Below, piece by piece: positions 36,683 to 46,019 of a DNA stretch of 64,000 nucleotides. The position numbers and the translations under genes were made by a program. The stretch's first letter is position 1. Each line of letters starts with the position of its first letter. The notes beneath the pieces were generated by a model. The model saw only the letters and a program-made list of their open reading frames with translations, was not told the origin of the DNA and did no database searches. Source of the stretch: Chryseobacterium sp. Leaf404 (GTDB lineage Bacteria > Bacteroidota > Bacteroidia > Flavobacteriales > Weeksellaceae); assembly GCF_001424145.1 (NCBI RefSeq), contig NZ_LMQM01000013.1, forward strand, positions 186,001 to 250,000, in the 5' to 3' direction.

Positions 36683-37708
36683 TTATCTTTTATTCACGAA
36701 ATTCATAATTTCCTGATTGAATTCTTCTTTTTTATCAATGACAACATTGATTGGCCAGTAGTAAACGAGATCTCTCAGATAATCAAAAGTTTTCAGGCGA
36801 ACAAAATCTTTTTCGGTGGTTAAAATCAATCTGTACTCACCCAGTTTTTTGTACTCAGCAAGGATATTTTTTATGTCTGAATCTGTAAAATTATGATGAT
36901 CTCTGAATTTCAAATGCTTTACACGCTGGGAAAATTTCGCCAGATGAGCCAGCAAAGGTTTCGGGTTGGCAATTCCTGTAATCAGAAGAATGTCGTAATA
37001 ATTCAAATTGTTATCGGGAAGTATTTTTTCTCTTCCGTATACATTTTCGTCGTATCCTATGGAAGAAAAAAATACTTTCTGCCCACGTTCAGGCCGTATT
37101 CTGGAGATGTAGTACTGTTTGGTTTCATCGGTGAGTTCATCCGGGCATTTGCTTACCATGATGATGTCTGCACGTTTGGCACCGCTCCGGGATTCTCTCA
37201 AATCTCCTGCCGGCAAAAGATGATCTTTAAAGTAAGGATCATTAAAATCGGTCATCAGAATATTGAATCCTGCTTTTATCGCTCTGTGCTGAAATGCATC
37301 ATCGAGAATCAAAACATCCAGATCCATATCTTCGATCACTTTTCTGGCTCCCGGAACGCGTTCTTCAGAAACAGCTATGACGAACCTGTTTTTAAATCTT
37401 TCAAATAGCTGCATGGCTTCATCGCCTACGGTTTTGTAGTTGCTTTCGTAGTTGGTAATGCCATAACCTTTCGTCAGCCTTCCGTAACCTCTCGAGAGAA
37501 CTCCTGTTCTGTACTGTTTTGAGAGACTTTTTGCCAGATACATCACCATCGGAGATTTTCCGCTTCCGCCCACAGACAGATTACCGACGTTGATCACCGG
37601 TGTGCGAAATTGTGTAGATTTAAAAATCCCCAGATCATAAAATGAGTTCCGAAAACCGGTAACCGCACGATAACCCAGAGAAAAAGGATAGAGATACCAT
37701 CTTTTCAT
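36683..37708 (-). CDS. lpxK: Tetraacyldisaccharide 4'-kinase
   Basis: 341 aa. LpxK phosphorylates the 4' position of the lipid A disaccharide at the inner membrane. The atypical P-loop 'NVGNLSVGGSGKSP' (40-53) is clear. 'LSRGYGR', 'VGDEAMQL', 'LDVLILDDAFQHRAI' (catalytic Asp region) and 'LTTEKDFVRL' are family motifs. The N-terminal hydrophobic segment anchors it to the membrane. Its presence confirms a lipid A-bearing outer membrane. It is divergent from truA. Confidence 0.96.
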   Translation of the reverse strand: MKRWYLYPFSLGYRAVTGFRNSFYDLGIFKSTQFRTPVINVGNLSVGGSGKSPMVMYLAKSLSKQYRTGVLSRGYGRLTKGYGITNYESNYKTVGDEAMQLFERFKNRFVIAVSEERVPGARKVIEDMDLDVLILDDAFQHRAIKAGFNILMTDFNDPYFKDHLLPAGDLRESRSGAKRADIIMVSKCPDELTDETKQYYISRIRPERGQKVFFSSIGYDENVYGREKILPDNNLNYYDILLITGIANPKPLLAHLAKFSQRVKHLKFRDHHNFTDSDIKNILAEYKKLGEYRLILTTEKDFVRLKTFDYLRDLVYYWPINVVIDKKEEFNQEIMNFVNKR

Positions 37709-37889
37709 ATGTAGATATCTATTTTTTTAAATTGCCATATATTATCGCTATATCTTCATTGGTGTTTACAACAAAATTTTTGTAATGGAGATTTCATACG
37801 GTGGCAAAAATAAGAATTTTTAAACCTATTGAGGGATGTTTTTAGTCAGTTTTCAAATAAATCTGTAAAATTTAATCGTCAAATTGAAG

Positions 37890-37897
37890 TATTTTTG
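37890..37897 (+). promoter_or_regulatory. -7 box of truA
   Basis: TATTTTTG followed by CAG matches TAnnTTTG, 80 nt before the truA TTG start. The -33 element is not clear. Confidence 0.5.
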
Positions 37898-37977
37898 CAG
37901 AACTGTTTTGATATTTAAAATTTATACCCAAATTTTAAAATTCTCAACTTCAAACCTACCTTCAAACTTTATATATC

Positions 37978-38715
37978 TTGAGATATTTTATAGAATTTTC
38001 ATACAACGGAAAAAATTATTTTGGCTATCAGATTCAGCCGAATGCAGTTTCTGTGCAGGAAGAATTAGAAAAAGCACTTTCAACTATTTTAAGGGAAGAA
38101 ATAAAAACCACAGGAGCAGGACGTACTGACACCGGCGTACATGCGAAGAAAATTTTTGCCCATTTTAATACAGAACACGTTTTAGACTCTCATTTCACGA
38201 GAAAGCTGAACAGTTTTTTGCCAGCAGATATTTCAGTTAAAAGAATATTTGAGGTTAGAGATGACTTCCATGCCCGTTTTGATGCCACTTTCAGAACGTA
38301 TGAATATTATATTTCTCAGGAAAAAAATCCTTTCACTCAGGATTCTGCGTGGCAGCTGTGGAAGAGAAATTTAGATATCAATAAAATGAATGAAGCCTGC
38401 AAAATTCTGTTTGAATACGAAGATTTTACAAGTTTTTCTAAACTTCATACCGACAACAAAACCAATAACTGCACAATATACAGAGCAGAATGGGAACAGC
38501 ATGGTTCAGAATTAAAATTTACCGTTTCTGCCAACCGTTTTTTGCGGAATATGGTTAGAGCCATCGTAGGAACTCTGGTAGAGGTAGGCGCAAGCAAGAT
38601 CAAGCCTGACGATGTAAGAAAAATAATTGAAGACAAAGACCGCAGTTCTGCCGGAACCTCTGCCCCAGCGCACGGTCTGTATCTGGTGGATGTAGGATAT
38701 AATTTTAGTGAGTGA
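37978..38715 (+). CDS. truA: tRNA pseudouridine(38-40) synthase
   Basis: 245 aa. TruA makes pseudouridine at positions 38-40 of the tRNA anticodon stem-loop. 'RYFIEFSYNGKNYFGYQIQ' is the family start, the catalytic Asp is D51 in 'GAGRTDTGVHA', and 'NRFLRNMVRAIVGTLVEVG' is the C-terminal motif. The start codon is TTG at 37978: no ATG or GTG lies upstream in frame and the family begins at this residue. It is first in a series of plus-strand genes with the small membrane protein and the ABC exporter. Confidence 0.96.
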   Translation: MRYFIEFSYNGKNYFGYQIQPNAVSVQEELEKALSTILREEIKTTGAGRTDTGVHAKKIFAHFNTEHVLDSHFTRKLNSFLPADISVKRIFEVRDDFHARFDATFRTYEYYISQEKNPFTQDSAWQLWKRNLDINKMNEACKILFEYEDFTSFSKLHTDNKTNNCTIYRAEWEQHGSELKFTVSANRFLRNMVRAIVGTLVEVGASKIKPDDVRKIIEDKDRSSAGTSAPAHGLYLVDVGYNFSE

Positions 38716-38772
38716 AAAATGATAAAGTTTCGGAAATAATCTCTAAATTTATCTTTTTACAAAACTAATGCT

Positions 38773-39117
38773 ATGCTTTCTATTTTTATTCTGATCGGCG
38801 CTTACCGTTATTACGCAGGATTGGCAGAAGCCTACCGCAAAACCAAGTGGCACTACGGTGTTCTGGCCATTGCTATTTATATCGGTTCCCAGCTGATGTT
38901 CGGTGTCTTGTATGGCGCTTACCTGATTATTACAGACCCTTCTGCAGCAAATAACATGAATTACACCGGTTTTTCTCTGGTCAACTTTTTAGGCTGGATT
39001 GTCTCAGTGATAATAGTTTATCTTGTTTATCTTTTTTTGAAGAAAAAGTTTAAACTTGAGGCAGCTAAAAAACCTCTTTACGAAATAGACGAAATCGGTA
39101 AAGGAGATCCTGCTTAA
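38773..39117 (+). CDS. Small membrane protein, unknown function
   Basis: 114 aa with three hydrophobic segments (about 1-14, 27-53 and 67-89) and a charged Lys-rich C-terminus. No known motif. It lies 57 nt after truA and 130 nt before the ABC exporter, in the same direction. Function unknown. Confidence 0.75.
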   Translation: MLSIFILIGAYRYYAGLAEAYRKTKWHYGVLAIAIYIGSQLMFGVLYGAYLIITDPSAANNMNYTGFSLVNFLGWIVSVIIVYLVYLFLKKKFKLEAAKKPLYEIDEIGKGDPA

Positions 39118-39198
39118 ATTCCGGGAGATTTTTTACCAATTAGAGACAATCTGAAAATTTTAGAGAAACCTTTACAGTGCTTTCCTGTTTTAAAGTAT

Positions 39199-39206
39199 TA
39201 TTTTTG
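39199..39206 (+). promoter_or_regulatory. -7 box of the ABC exporter gene
   Basis: TATTTTTG followed by CATAG, 41 nt before the ATG. No clear -33 TTG, so only the -7 element is supported. Confidence 0.5.
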
Positions 39207-39246
39207 CATAGAATTTTAAAATAAGTTTTTCAGTTCGTTAAAAATA

Positions 39247-41004
39247 ATGAAGAAGCAAGACACCTGGGATATTGTAAAGAGGCTTTTCTTTATCGGAATG
39301 AAGTTCCGTTCGTGGTTTATTTTCACCCTCATCATTTCCATCGTTTTATCTGTCGTTTCTACGTACAGACCATATCTTACGATGCAGATTGTAGATAATG
39401 ACATCACCAGACTTCAGGATAAAGCTTTGATGATGAAGCATATCTACATTTTGATAGGTCTTGTTTTCGCCGAAACGGTTCTGAACTTTTTTCTAGTTTA
39501 TTTCTCCAATTTTATTTCCCAGAACGTAATCCGCGACATCAGGGAACGGCTTTACAACAAATTAATTTACTTCAAAACCTCATTTTTCGACAAAACACCA
39601 ATTGGGCAGTTGGTTACAAGAGCCGTGGGTGATGTAGAAACTATTGCAACGGTATATACTGATGGCTTTCTGATGGTTTTCGGGGATGTTCTGAGGATTA
39701 TCTTTGTTTTGGTGATGATGTTTCAGACGGATGTTCATCTGAGTTATATTTCTCTGGCGATTCTTCCGCTGATGGTTTTCATTACAAGATTTTTTCAGAA
39801 AAAACTTAAAAAAGCTTTTGGTGATGAAAGAAACTGGACTTCTACGCAAAACTCATTTGTGCAGGAAAGACTTGCCGGAATGCCCATTATTCAGGTTTTT
39901 AACAGACAGCGGGCTGAGTTTAAAAAGTTTGATGACATTAATATCTCTTTAAAAGCAGCATTGTTGAAAACGGTTCTTATTTTTTCGCTCTTCTTCCCCG
40001 TTGTTGAATTGATTTCGTCACTTTTTATAGGATTTATTTTGTTTTACGGCGGTTATATCACCATCAGTGCGGGAGTTGTGATTGCTTTTATCCAGTATAT
40101 TTCAATGCTGATACGTCCTTTAAGACAGATTGCAGACCGTTTCAACAACATCCAGCGGGGAATTGTGGGTGCAGAAAGGGTTTTAGGTCTGATGGACGAA
40201 GATTACGCAATGACCAATACCGGAAAATTTGAAAAAGATCATTTTGACGGAAAGATCGAGTTTAAAAATGTCCGTTTTTCTTATGATGAAAAGCAGGAAG
40301 TTTTGAAAGGAATAGATTTTAAAGTAAATCCCGGCGAAACCGTTGCGATTGTAGGAGCAACCGGAGCGGGAAAATCTACCATCATCAGTTTGATTACAAG
40401 ATTGTATGACCTCAACTCAGGTGATATTTTGATTGATGATGTTAATTTGAAAGACTACGAACTCTATAATTTGAGAAGTCACATTGGTGTGGTTCTGCAG
40501 GATGTATTCCTTTTTCACGGAAGTATTTATGAAAATCTGGCGTTTGGTGATGACACGATTACTTTGGAAAAAATAAAATCCGTTGCCAAACAAATTGAAG
40601 TAGATCAGTTTATTGAGCAGCTTCCCGGCGGTTACGAATATGTAGTGAGCGAGCGGGGCTCTTCTATTTCACTGGGGCAGAGACAGTTGCTCTCATTTTT
40701 AAGAGCATATTTATCAGATCCTAAAATTCTGATTTTGGATGAAGCAACGTCGTCAATTGACCATGAAAGTGAAAAACTGATTCAGCGGGCTACAGAAAAA
40801 ATTACAAAAAACAGAACATCCATTATTATCGCCCACAGGCTTTCAACCATCGAAAAAGCCGATAAAATAATCGTTATGGAGCACGGGAAAATTGTGGAAG
40901 AAGGAACACACTTGGATTTACTGGATCAAAACGGATATTATTCTACACTGTACAAAGCACAGCTTCGTCACGAAACTGAAGTTGACGAAATGGGTAAATC
41001 TTAA
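39247..41004 (+). CDS. ABC exporter half-transporter (membrane plus ATPase domains)
   Basis: 585 aa, MsbA/multidrug type. Six transmembrane helices (to about residue 290) precede the nucleotide-binding domain. Walker A is 'GATGAGKST' (370-378), the Q-loop 'VVLQDVFLFHGSI', the signature 'ISLGQRQ', Walker B 'ILILDEATS' and the H-loop 'IIAHRLS'. It works as a homo- or heterodimer to flip or export a lipid, peptide or drug; substrate unknown. The truA-membrane protein-ABC order suggests a conserved neighbourhood. Confidence 0.93.
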   Translation: MKKQDTWDIVKRLFFIGMKFRSWFIFTLIISIVLSVVSTYRPYLTMQIVDNDITRLQDKALMMKHIYILIGLVFAETVLNFFLVYFSNFISQNVIRDIRERLYNKLIYFKTSFFDKTPIGQLVTRAVGDVETIATVYTDGFLMVFGDVLRIIFVLVMMFQTDVHLSYISLAILPLMVFITRFFQKKLKKAFGDERNWTSTQNSFVQERLAGMPIIQVFNRQRAEFKKFDDINISLKAALLKTVLIFSLFFPVVELISSLFIGFILFYGGYITISAGVVIAFIQYISMLIRPLRQIADRFNNIQRGIVGAERVLGLMDEDYAMTNTGKFEKDHFDGKIEFKNVRFSYDEKQEVLKGIDFKVNPGETVAIVGATGAGKSTIISLITRLYDLNSGDILIDDVNLKDYELYNLRSHIGVVLQDVFLFHGSIYENLAFGDDTITLEKIKSVAKQIEVDQFIEQLPGGYEYVVSERGSSISLGQRQLLSFLRAYLSDPKILILDEATSSIDHESEKLIQRATEKITKNRTSIIIAHRLSTIEKADKIIVMEHGKIVEEGTHLDLLDQNGYYSTLYKAQLRHETEVDEMGKS

Positions 41005-41273
41005 ATGCTTAAAGCTGTTTCTTAATCTGAAGAAGTTTTTTTAATAAGTAATTTCAAGGTGAAAAATTATTGCTTCAATTTCAAACTTTTTATTCTTCAT
41101 CTGGTTTTTGATAAAATTTTCATTTATTTAAGATTTTTTACAATATATTACAAAATTCATTAGGTTTATTTAAAATATTTATTAACTTTATTCAGGAATT
41201 CTGGATAGACCCTCCTATTTTGGTAGGGTGTTTGCAGATGTAGAGTATTTTTTAACTTAACCCAAATATATAA

Positions 41274-41486
41274 ATGAAAAATATACAGGATGAATTTCAG
41301 TATTTCAAAGAAGAAATGAAGAAATTGAAAATTGATGTAGAAAAAATCGTAAAAGTAGGAAATGGAAGTATGGATTTCCATGAGGTTTACTATAGATCAC
41401 CACGATATGAGGAAGTAAAGACCGTTTATGTGCAGCGTCACAATCTGGATCATATGATCGAAAAATTTAAAGAAGTATACGCATAA
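41274..41486 (+). CDS. Small conserved hypothetical protein
   Basis: 70 aa, charged, no signal peptide; an amphipathic Lys/Glu-rich N-terminal helix and a C-terminal 'NLDHMIEKFKEVYA'. Family unknown. It is preceded by an A-rich leader and followed at once by a perfect 10-bp terminator, which supports a real short gene. A CC/GG-rich hairpin at 41209-41229 lies between it and the ABC gene. Confidence 0.7.
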   Translation: MKNIQDEFQYFKEEMKKLKIDVEKIVKVGNGSMDFHEVYYRSPRYEEVKTVYVQRHNLDHMIEKFKEVYA

Positions 41487-41493
41487 AAAAATC

Positions 41494-41516
41494 CGGCTCA
41501 ACATTTTGTTGAGCCG
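41494..41516. terminator. Bidirectional terminator
   Basis: A perfect 10-bp stem CGGCTCAACA / TGTTGAGCCG with loop TTT, between the convergent genes ending at 41486 and 41533. Confidence 0.85.
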
Positions 41517-41532
41517 ATTGCGTTGTATCAGG

Positions 41533-42057
41533 TTAAAAAACACCGAAAGTATATCGGTTAGGATAACTTAATTTTTCGCTTATCCGTTCTCCGTTGATGA
41601 TTAAATGGACGATATTAATCTGATCATCAAAATAATTATATAGAAAACTCACAGCAGCTTCTACTTTTTTTGGGCGTTCTGCAGATTCGCTTTCGAGATA
41701 AATATTTACAGACTCATGATCCTCTTCATAGCCTACGAAGTTTACTTTTAAAAATTTTCCGTCGGATTTCAGTTTAAAATATTCTGCGCTGTAGTTTTTT
41801 AATGCTTCATTAAGCTGATTTTTAAATTTCAGATCATTGAAATGAAAAGGCTTTCCGTATTTTTTTCCCAAAGCATTCTCCAGGTCATCCATGAAAAATC
41901 TTCCGGTAATCTCAAAAGTTTTAGACTTTTTATTATGATTGATTTCCACCGACCCTACATGATAAGGATGCCTGAAAGAGGTAAGAATCAAGGCAAATGA
42001 GCCAAGAAGCAGGCAGAATGCAACAGACAGCAGAGATTTAAAGAGTTTTTTATTCAT
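41533..42057 (-). CDS. DUF6702-type membrane-anchored protein
   Basis: 174 aa. One hydrophobic anchor or signal segment (about 8-26) is followed by a beta-rich extracytoplasmic domain starting 'HPYHVGSVEINHN', the start typical of DUF6702. Function unknown. In related genomes such proteins often lie beside M1 peptidase genes; here the peptidase starts about 1 kb away. It is transcribed on the minus strand, 56 nt below the small gene ending at 42114. Confidence 0.8.
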   Translation of the reverse strand: MNKKLFKSLLSVAFCLLLGSFALILTSFRHPYHVGSVEINHNKKSKTFEITGRFFMDDLENALGKKYGKPFHFNDLKFKNQLNEALKNYSAEYFKLKSDGKFLKVNFVGYEEDHESVNIYLESESAERPKKVEAAVSFLYNYFDDQINIVHLIINGERISEKLSYPNRYTFGVF

Positions 42058-42113
42058 TGAAGGAGTTCTAATTTTTTTTGTGGGTCAAAGTTCGCTGAGT
42101 TAATTCTGTGAAT

Positions 42114-42347
42114 TCAACCTGCATATTTCATTATCAATAATCGAACAAAATCTTCTTTAGAAATCGTATCATCATCCCGCAAAGACGCTCCGTATTTCTC
42201 AGTAGCTTCTAAAACATTTTCAGGCAACTCTCCATTCTGCTCATATTCATTTTCAATAGACACAGATTTCACACCTTTTATTTTCTCTAAAAGCTGTTTG
42301 ATAAATGCGAAATCTTCCTTATTTTCTAATTCTATATTTACAATCAA
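42114..42347 (-). CDS. Small hypothetical protein, antitoxin-like size
   Basis: 77 aa, acidic, with 'MIVNIELENKEDFAFIKQLLEKI' at the start. The start is a TTG at 42347, since no ATG lies in frame nearby. The size and acidity resemble antitoxins, but no toxin gene is adjacent. The start lies 66 nt from the divergent HupE-like gene, so the promoters overlap. Confidence 0.6.
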   Translation of the reverse strand: MIVNIELENKEDFAFIKQLLEKIKGVKSVSIENEYEQNGELPENVLEATEKYGASLRDDDTISKEDFVRLLIMKYAG

Positions 42348-42413
42348 GACACTGAAATTTAGACAAAGTTAAAATAATTTTTGTATAATCGCTTTTTTAA
42401 AAACGAAACTGAA

Positions 42414-42992
42414 ATGCAGGATTTTTTATTATATCTGAATCTGGGATGGAAACACATTATTTCTCTGGATGCACTTGATCATCAACTGTTTGTACTGGCT
42501 TTAATCGCAATCTACTCTTATTCCGACTGGAAAAAAATTTTAGTTTTAATCACCGCTTTCACCATAGGGCATTCTGTTACCTTAGCTTTAAGCATTCTGG
42601 ACATTGTGAGATTGCCTTCAGACTGGGTGGAATTTCTGATTCCTTTGACTATTATTCTGACGGCTTTGGGAAATATTTTAATGAAAAACAAAAAGCAGTC
42701 GGGAAATAAAACCAATTATTATTTAGCCTTATTTTTCGGGCTGATTCACGGGTTAGGCTTTGCTAACACTGCAAGAGTAATGATTGCCAAAAGCCAGAGC
42801 ATTGCTGTGCCACTTTTCGGTTTCAATGTAGGGCTTGAACTTGGGCAGATTGTGATTGTTGCAGGAATTTCAATTTTACTTTTTATCTTATTAAACCTAT
42901 TTAAAGTAAACAAAAAAGACTGGATTCTTTTTGTATCGTCCGGCGTTTTTGCACTTTCACTCAAAATGACTTTAGAGAGGCTTCCGTTTTAA
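42414..42992 (+). CDS. HupE/UreJ-family membrane protein
   Basis: 192 aa with about six transmembrane segments. 'LGWKHIISLDALDHQLFVLAL', 'TIGHSVTLAL' and 'GLIHGLGFA' carry the conserved histidines of HupE/UreJ, which move nickel in other bacteria. No hydrogenase or urease gene is in the window, so the metal is unproven; in Bacteroidota it is commonly a stand-alone gene near M1 peptidase genes, as here. ATG at 42414 chosen; a TTG at 42381 is in frame but less likely. Confidence 0.85.
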   Translation: MQDFLLYLNLGWKHIISLDALDHQLFVLALIAIYSYSDWKKILVLITAFTIGHSVTLALSILDIVRLPSDWVEFLIPLTIILTALGNILMKNKKQSGNKTNYYLALFFGLIHGLGFANTARVMIAKSQSIAVPLFGFNVGLELGQIVIVAGISILLFILLNLFKVNKKDWILFVSSGVFALSLKMTLERLPF

Positions 42993-43001
42993 TAATTTTT
43001 G

Positions 43002-43032
43002 TTGAAAACACAAACAGTTATTATTATATTTA
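43002..43032 (+). promoter_or_regulatory. Promoter of the M1 peptidase gene
   Basis: TTG (43002-43004), 20 nt, then TATATTTA (43025-43032), one mismatch from TAnnTTTG. The start codon is 22 nt further on. Confidence 0.6.
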
Positions 43033-43053
43033 CAAATTCTTAATGCATAAGCT

Positions 43054-45435
43054 ATGAAACTCAAAATAACTGTACTTGCTACCGCCATCTGTTCGGCTGC
43101 GTTTGCTCAGAATATTCAGAATAATCCGGGAAGCAACCACGGGAATAGGTTTGAACAGCTGGGTACCATTCTCCCTACTCCCAATATTTACCGCTCGGCA
43201 TCAGGAGCTCCAGGTCACGGCTACTGGCAAAATAGGGCAGATTATGATATTACAGCTTATCTGGACGAAGACAAACGAAATCTTAAAGGATCAGAAACTG
43301 TTACCTATCACAATAATTCACCAGACGATTTAGATTACATCTGGCTTCAGCTGGATGAAAACCAACAGTCTACCGTTAAAAAAGCAGATTATCAGTTTTC
43401 TTCTACCCTTCCGAAGGCAACCACTGATCAGCAGCTGAAAGTTTCAGAGCTTCCGGCGAAAGACAATGGCTACGGCGTAAATCTGGAGAAGGTGACCGAT
43501 GCCAACGGAAATCCTCTAAAATACACGGTCAACAAAACGATGATGAGGATTGATCTTCCCAAAATTTTAAAGAAAGGTGAAAAATTTATCTTCAAAATAG
43601 ACTGGAATTACAACATACCGAACCGGATGCAGATGGGCGGACGCGGCGGCTACGAAAACTTCGCAGAAGACGGAAATGACCTTTACACCATCACACAATG
43701 GTATCCCAGAATGTGCGTGTACAGCGATTTTCAGGGGTGGCAGAACCATCAGTTTACAGGCCGCGGCGAGTTTGCTTTGGTTTTCGGAGATTTTAAAGTT
43801 AAAATGAATGTTCCTGCTGACCATCTGATTGGCGGAACGGGTGAATGTAAAAACTACAGCGAAGTGCTTACTCCAGCTCAGTATTCAAGATATCAGAAAG
43901 CAGAAACAGCTTCTGAGCCTGTGGAAATTGCCACTTTGGATGAAGCGAAAAAAGCAGAGAAAAATCATTCAAAGCAAAGAAAAACATGGGTTTTTGAGGC
44001 TAAAGATGTAAGAGATTTTGCATGGACTTCCTCAAGAAAATTTGTCTGGGACGGAATGAGAGTTACGATTCCTGAAAACAACAATAAAGTAATGGCGATG
44101 AGTTTTTACCCGAAAGAAGCTTATGGTTTATACAGAAAATTTTCTACTAAAGCTGTTGCTCATACCATTAAAACGTATTCAGAATTTACAATTCCTTATC
44201 CTTACCCTGTAGCTCAATCGATCGAAGCTTCCAACGGGATGGAATATCCGATGATCTGCTTTAATTACGGAAGAACAGAGAAAGACGGCACGTATTCCGA
44301 AGCCATCAAAAACGGGATGATCGGCGTAATTATTCACGAAGTGGGTCACAACTTTTTCCCGATGATCATCAATTCAGACGAAAGACAGTGGAGCTGGATG
44401 GATGAAGGATTAAATACATTCACAGAATACCTAACAGAAGAAAAATGGGACAATAAATTCCCGTCTAGAAGAGGCCCGGCATGGACGATTGTAGATTACA
44501 TGAAACTACCGAAAGATCAGTTGGAACCTATCATGAGTAATTCTGAAAACATTATTCAGTTTGGACCAAATGCCTATGCAAAACCGGCTACAGGACTGAA
44601 TATTCTACGTGAAACCATTATGGGAAGAGAACTTTTTGATAAAGCTTTTAAAACGTATGCCAAAAGATGGGCTTTTAAACATCCTGAGCCCGCAGATTTC
44701 TTCAGAACAATGGAAGATGCATCCGGTGAAGACCTCGACTGGTTCTGGAGAGGTTGGTTTTACGGAACTGATCCTGTAGACATTTCTATCGAAAAGGTGA
44801 CGGTGGCAATTCCTGATTTTGATACGCCGCCAAGAGCTGCATCCGAAACCAAATATAAAGTGGAAGCTCCGATTCAGAATAAATATGATGATATCTCAAA
44901 AATCAGAAACCGTGAAGATAAAACCATCGTTTTTGAAGTTGAAAAAGACAAAGATCTTCAGGATTTTTATTACAGATATGACCGCGGACAGGAAAAGGTA
45001 AATGTAGACAAAGAATACACTTCGAAATCGGACGGAAGTTCAAAACTTGAGAAAAATGATGTGGAAAGACTTAAAAACATCACCGCATATCAGATTGATT
45101 TTGCCAACAAAGGCGGTTTGGTAATGCCTTTAATTCTTGAATTTACTTTTGAAGACGGCACGAAATTAAAAGATAAGACATCAGCACAGATCTGGAGACA
45201 AAATGAACAGAAAGTTTCAAAAACGTTTTATTTTGCTAAAAAACTGAAGTCTGTACAGCTTGATCCATTAAGAGAAACGGCAGATATTGATACAGATAAT
45301 AACTTCTGGAGTGCAGACAGCAGCACTGCTGAAACTTCAAAGTTCCAGATATTTAAACAGAATCAGCAAGGCCCAACGAGAGGTGCAGGCAACGGAAAAG
45401 TAAATCCTATGCAGGCTGCGGGAAAGAAAAATTAA
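43054..45435 (+). CDS. Secreted M1-family metallopeptidase
   Basis: 793 aa with a signal peptide (MKLKITVLATAICSAAFAQ). The zinc site is H428-E-V-G-H432 in 'IIHEVGHNFFP', with the third ligand Glu near 451 in 'WSWMDEGLNTF'. 'NGMEYPMI' precedes it as in M1 aminopeptidases (GxMEN-like, here GMEYP). A large C-terminal region of about 250 residues follows. It acts in the periplasm or outside the cell on peptides. The exact cleavage specificity is not known. Confidence 0.92.
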   Translation: MKLKITVLATAICSAAFAQNIQNNPGSNHGNRFEQLGTILPTPNIYRSASGAPGHGYWQNRADYDITAYLDEDKRNLKGSETVTYHNNSPDDLDYIWLQLDENQQSTVKKADYQFSSTLPKATTDQQLKVSELPAKDNGYGVNLEKVTDANGNPLKYTVNKTMMRIDLPKILKKGEKFIFKIDWNYNIPNRMQMGGRGGYENFAEDGNDLYTITQWYPRMCVYSDFQGWQNHQFTGRGEFALVFGDFKVKMNVPADHLIGGTGECKNYSEVLTPAQYSRYQKAETASEPVEIATLDEAKKAEKNHSKQRKTWVFEAKDVRDFAWTSSRKFVWDGMRVTIPENNNKVMAMSFYPKEAYGLYRKFSTKAVAHTIKTYSEFTIPYPYPVAQSIEASNGMEYPMICFNYGRTEKDGTYSEAIKNGMIGVIIHEVGHNFFPMIINSDERQWSWMDEGLNTFTEYLTEEKWDNKFPSRRGPAWTIVDYMKLPKDQLEPIMSNSENIIQFGPNAYAKPATGLNILRETIMGRELFDKAFKTYAKRWAFKHPEPADFFRTMEDASGEDLDWFWRGWFYGTDPVDISIEKVTVAIPDFDTPPRAASETKYKVEAPIQNKYDDISKIRNREDKTIVFEVEKDKDLQDFYYRYDRGQEKVNVDKEYTSKSDGSSKLEKNDVERLKNITAYQIDFANKGGLVMPLILEFTFEDGTKLKDKTSAQIWRQNEQKVSKTFYFAKKLKSVQLDPLRETADIDTDNNFWSADSSTAETSKFQIFKQNQQGPTRGAGNGKVNPMQAAGKKN

Positions 45436-45451
45436 GTTTTTTTTAAAATAT

Positions 45452-45494
45452 AAAACAGCTTCGGCGGACTGCAAAAGTCCGCCGAAGCTGTTTT
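45452..45494. terminator. Strong bidirectional terminator
   Basis: A perfect 19-bp stem (arms 45452-45470 and 45476-45494, AAAACAGCTTCGGCGGACT and complement) with a 5-nt loop and T-run. It lies between the convergent M1 peptidase and hxlR-type genes. Confidence 0.95.
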
Positions 45495-45551
45495 TAATGA
45501 ATTTAAGATTTTACAAATGCTTTGTATTAAAAACTCATTCCACAGAAATGT

Positions 45552-45923
45552 TTATTCTGCCATATTATACTTTTGCTCCATATCGTTATAAGCCCAGTCT
45601 GCCATTGCATCAATTACTGGGGCAAGTTTTTTTCCGGCATCACTTAAACTGTAAGTAACATGAGGAGGAACAACCGGTTTTGCTGTTCGGATGATCAATC
45701 CGTCACTTTCTAACTGCTTCAAATGCTGTATCAACATTTTTTCTGTCACGGCTGGGATTGCTCTTTTCAATTCACTATATCTTTTCTCCCCTGCCGATAA
45801 CTGAAATAAACTAATCGGCTTCCAAAAACCTGCTATTTTTTCCATAACATACATTACAGGGCATTGATCCAGCAGATTTTTTCTGTTTTCCTGAATGGTT
45901 GAATTTTCTTTAATTGCAGTCAT
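45552..45923 (-). CDS. HxlR-family transcriptional regulator
   Basis: 123 aa, MarR-like winged helix of the HxlR family: 'CPVMYVMEKIAGFWKP', 'RYSELKRAIPAVTEKMLIQHLKQLESDGLIIR' and 'VTYSLSDAGKKL'. C21 lies at the position of the redox-sensing cysteine of HypR/YodB-like members. It is divergent from an NmrA-type gene and the shared 96-nt region has repeated GTAAGTAC sites, so it probably controls that gene and itself. Confidence 0.93.
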   Translation of the reverse strand: MTAIKENSTIQENRKNLLDQCPVMYVMEKIAGFWKPISLFQLSAGEKRYSELKRAIPAVTEKMLIQHLKQLESDGLIIRTAKPVVPPHVTYSLSDAGKKLAPVIDAMADWAYNDMEQKYNMAE

Positions 45924-45941
45924 AACGTTACATACTTTAGG

Positions 45942-45967
45942 GTAAGTACTTGTATAAAAGTAAGTAC
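45942..45967. promoter_or_regulatory. Candidate HxlR operator
   Basis: GTAAGTAC occurs twice (45942-45949 and 45960-45967), 18 nt apart. The copies flank the TTG -33 element of the NmrA-type gene promoter, and AAGTACTT is itself palindromic. A regulator bound here would cover the promoter. Confidence 0.6.
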
Positions 45968-45980
45968 AAATATAACTTTG
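45950..45980 (+). promoter_or_regulatory. Promoter of the NmrA-type gene
   Basis: TTG (45950-45952), 20 nt, then TAACTTTG (45973-45980), a full consensus match, about 40 nt before the ATG. Confidence 0.72.
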
Positions 45981-46019
45981 TTCTCAGAAATATCAACAAA
46001 AAAAATAAATATTTTACTT

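Noticed and set aside
42114-42347. An antitoxin of a toxin-antitoxin pair
   Set aside because: No toxin gene adjoins it; the neighbours are a DUF6702-type gene and a divergent HupE-like gene.
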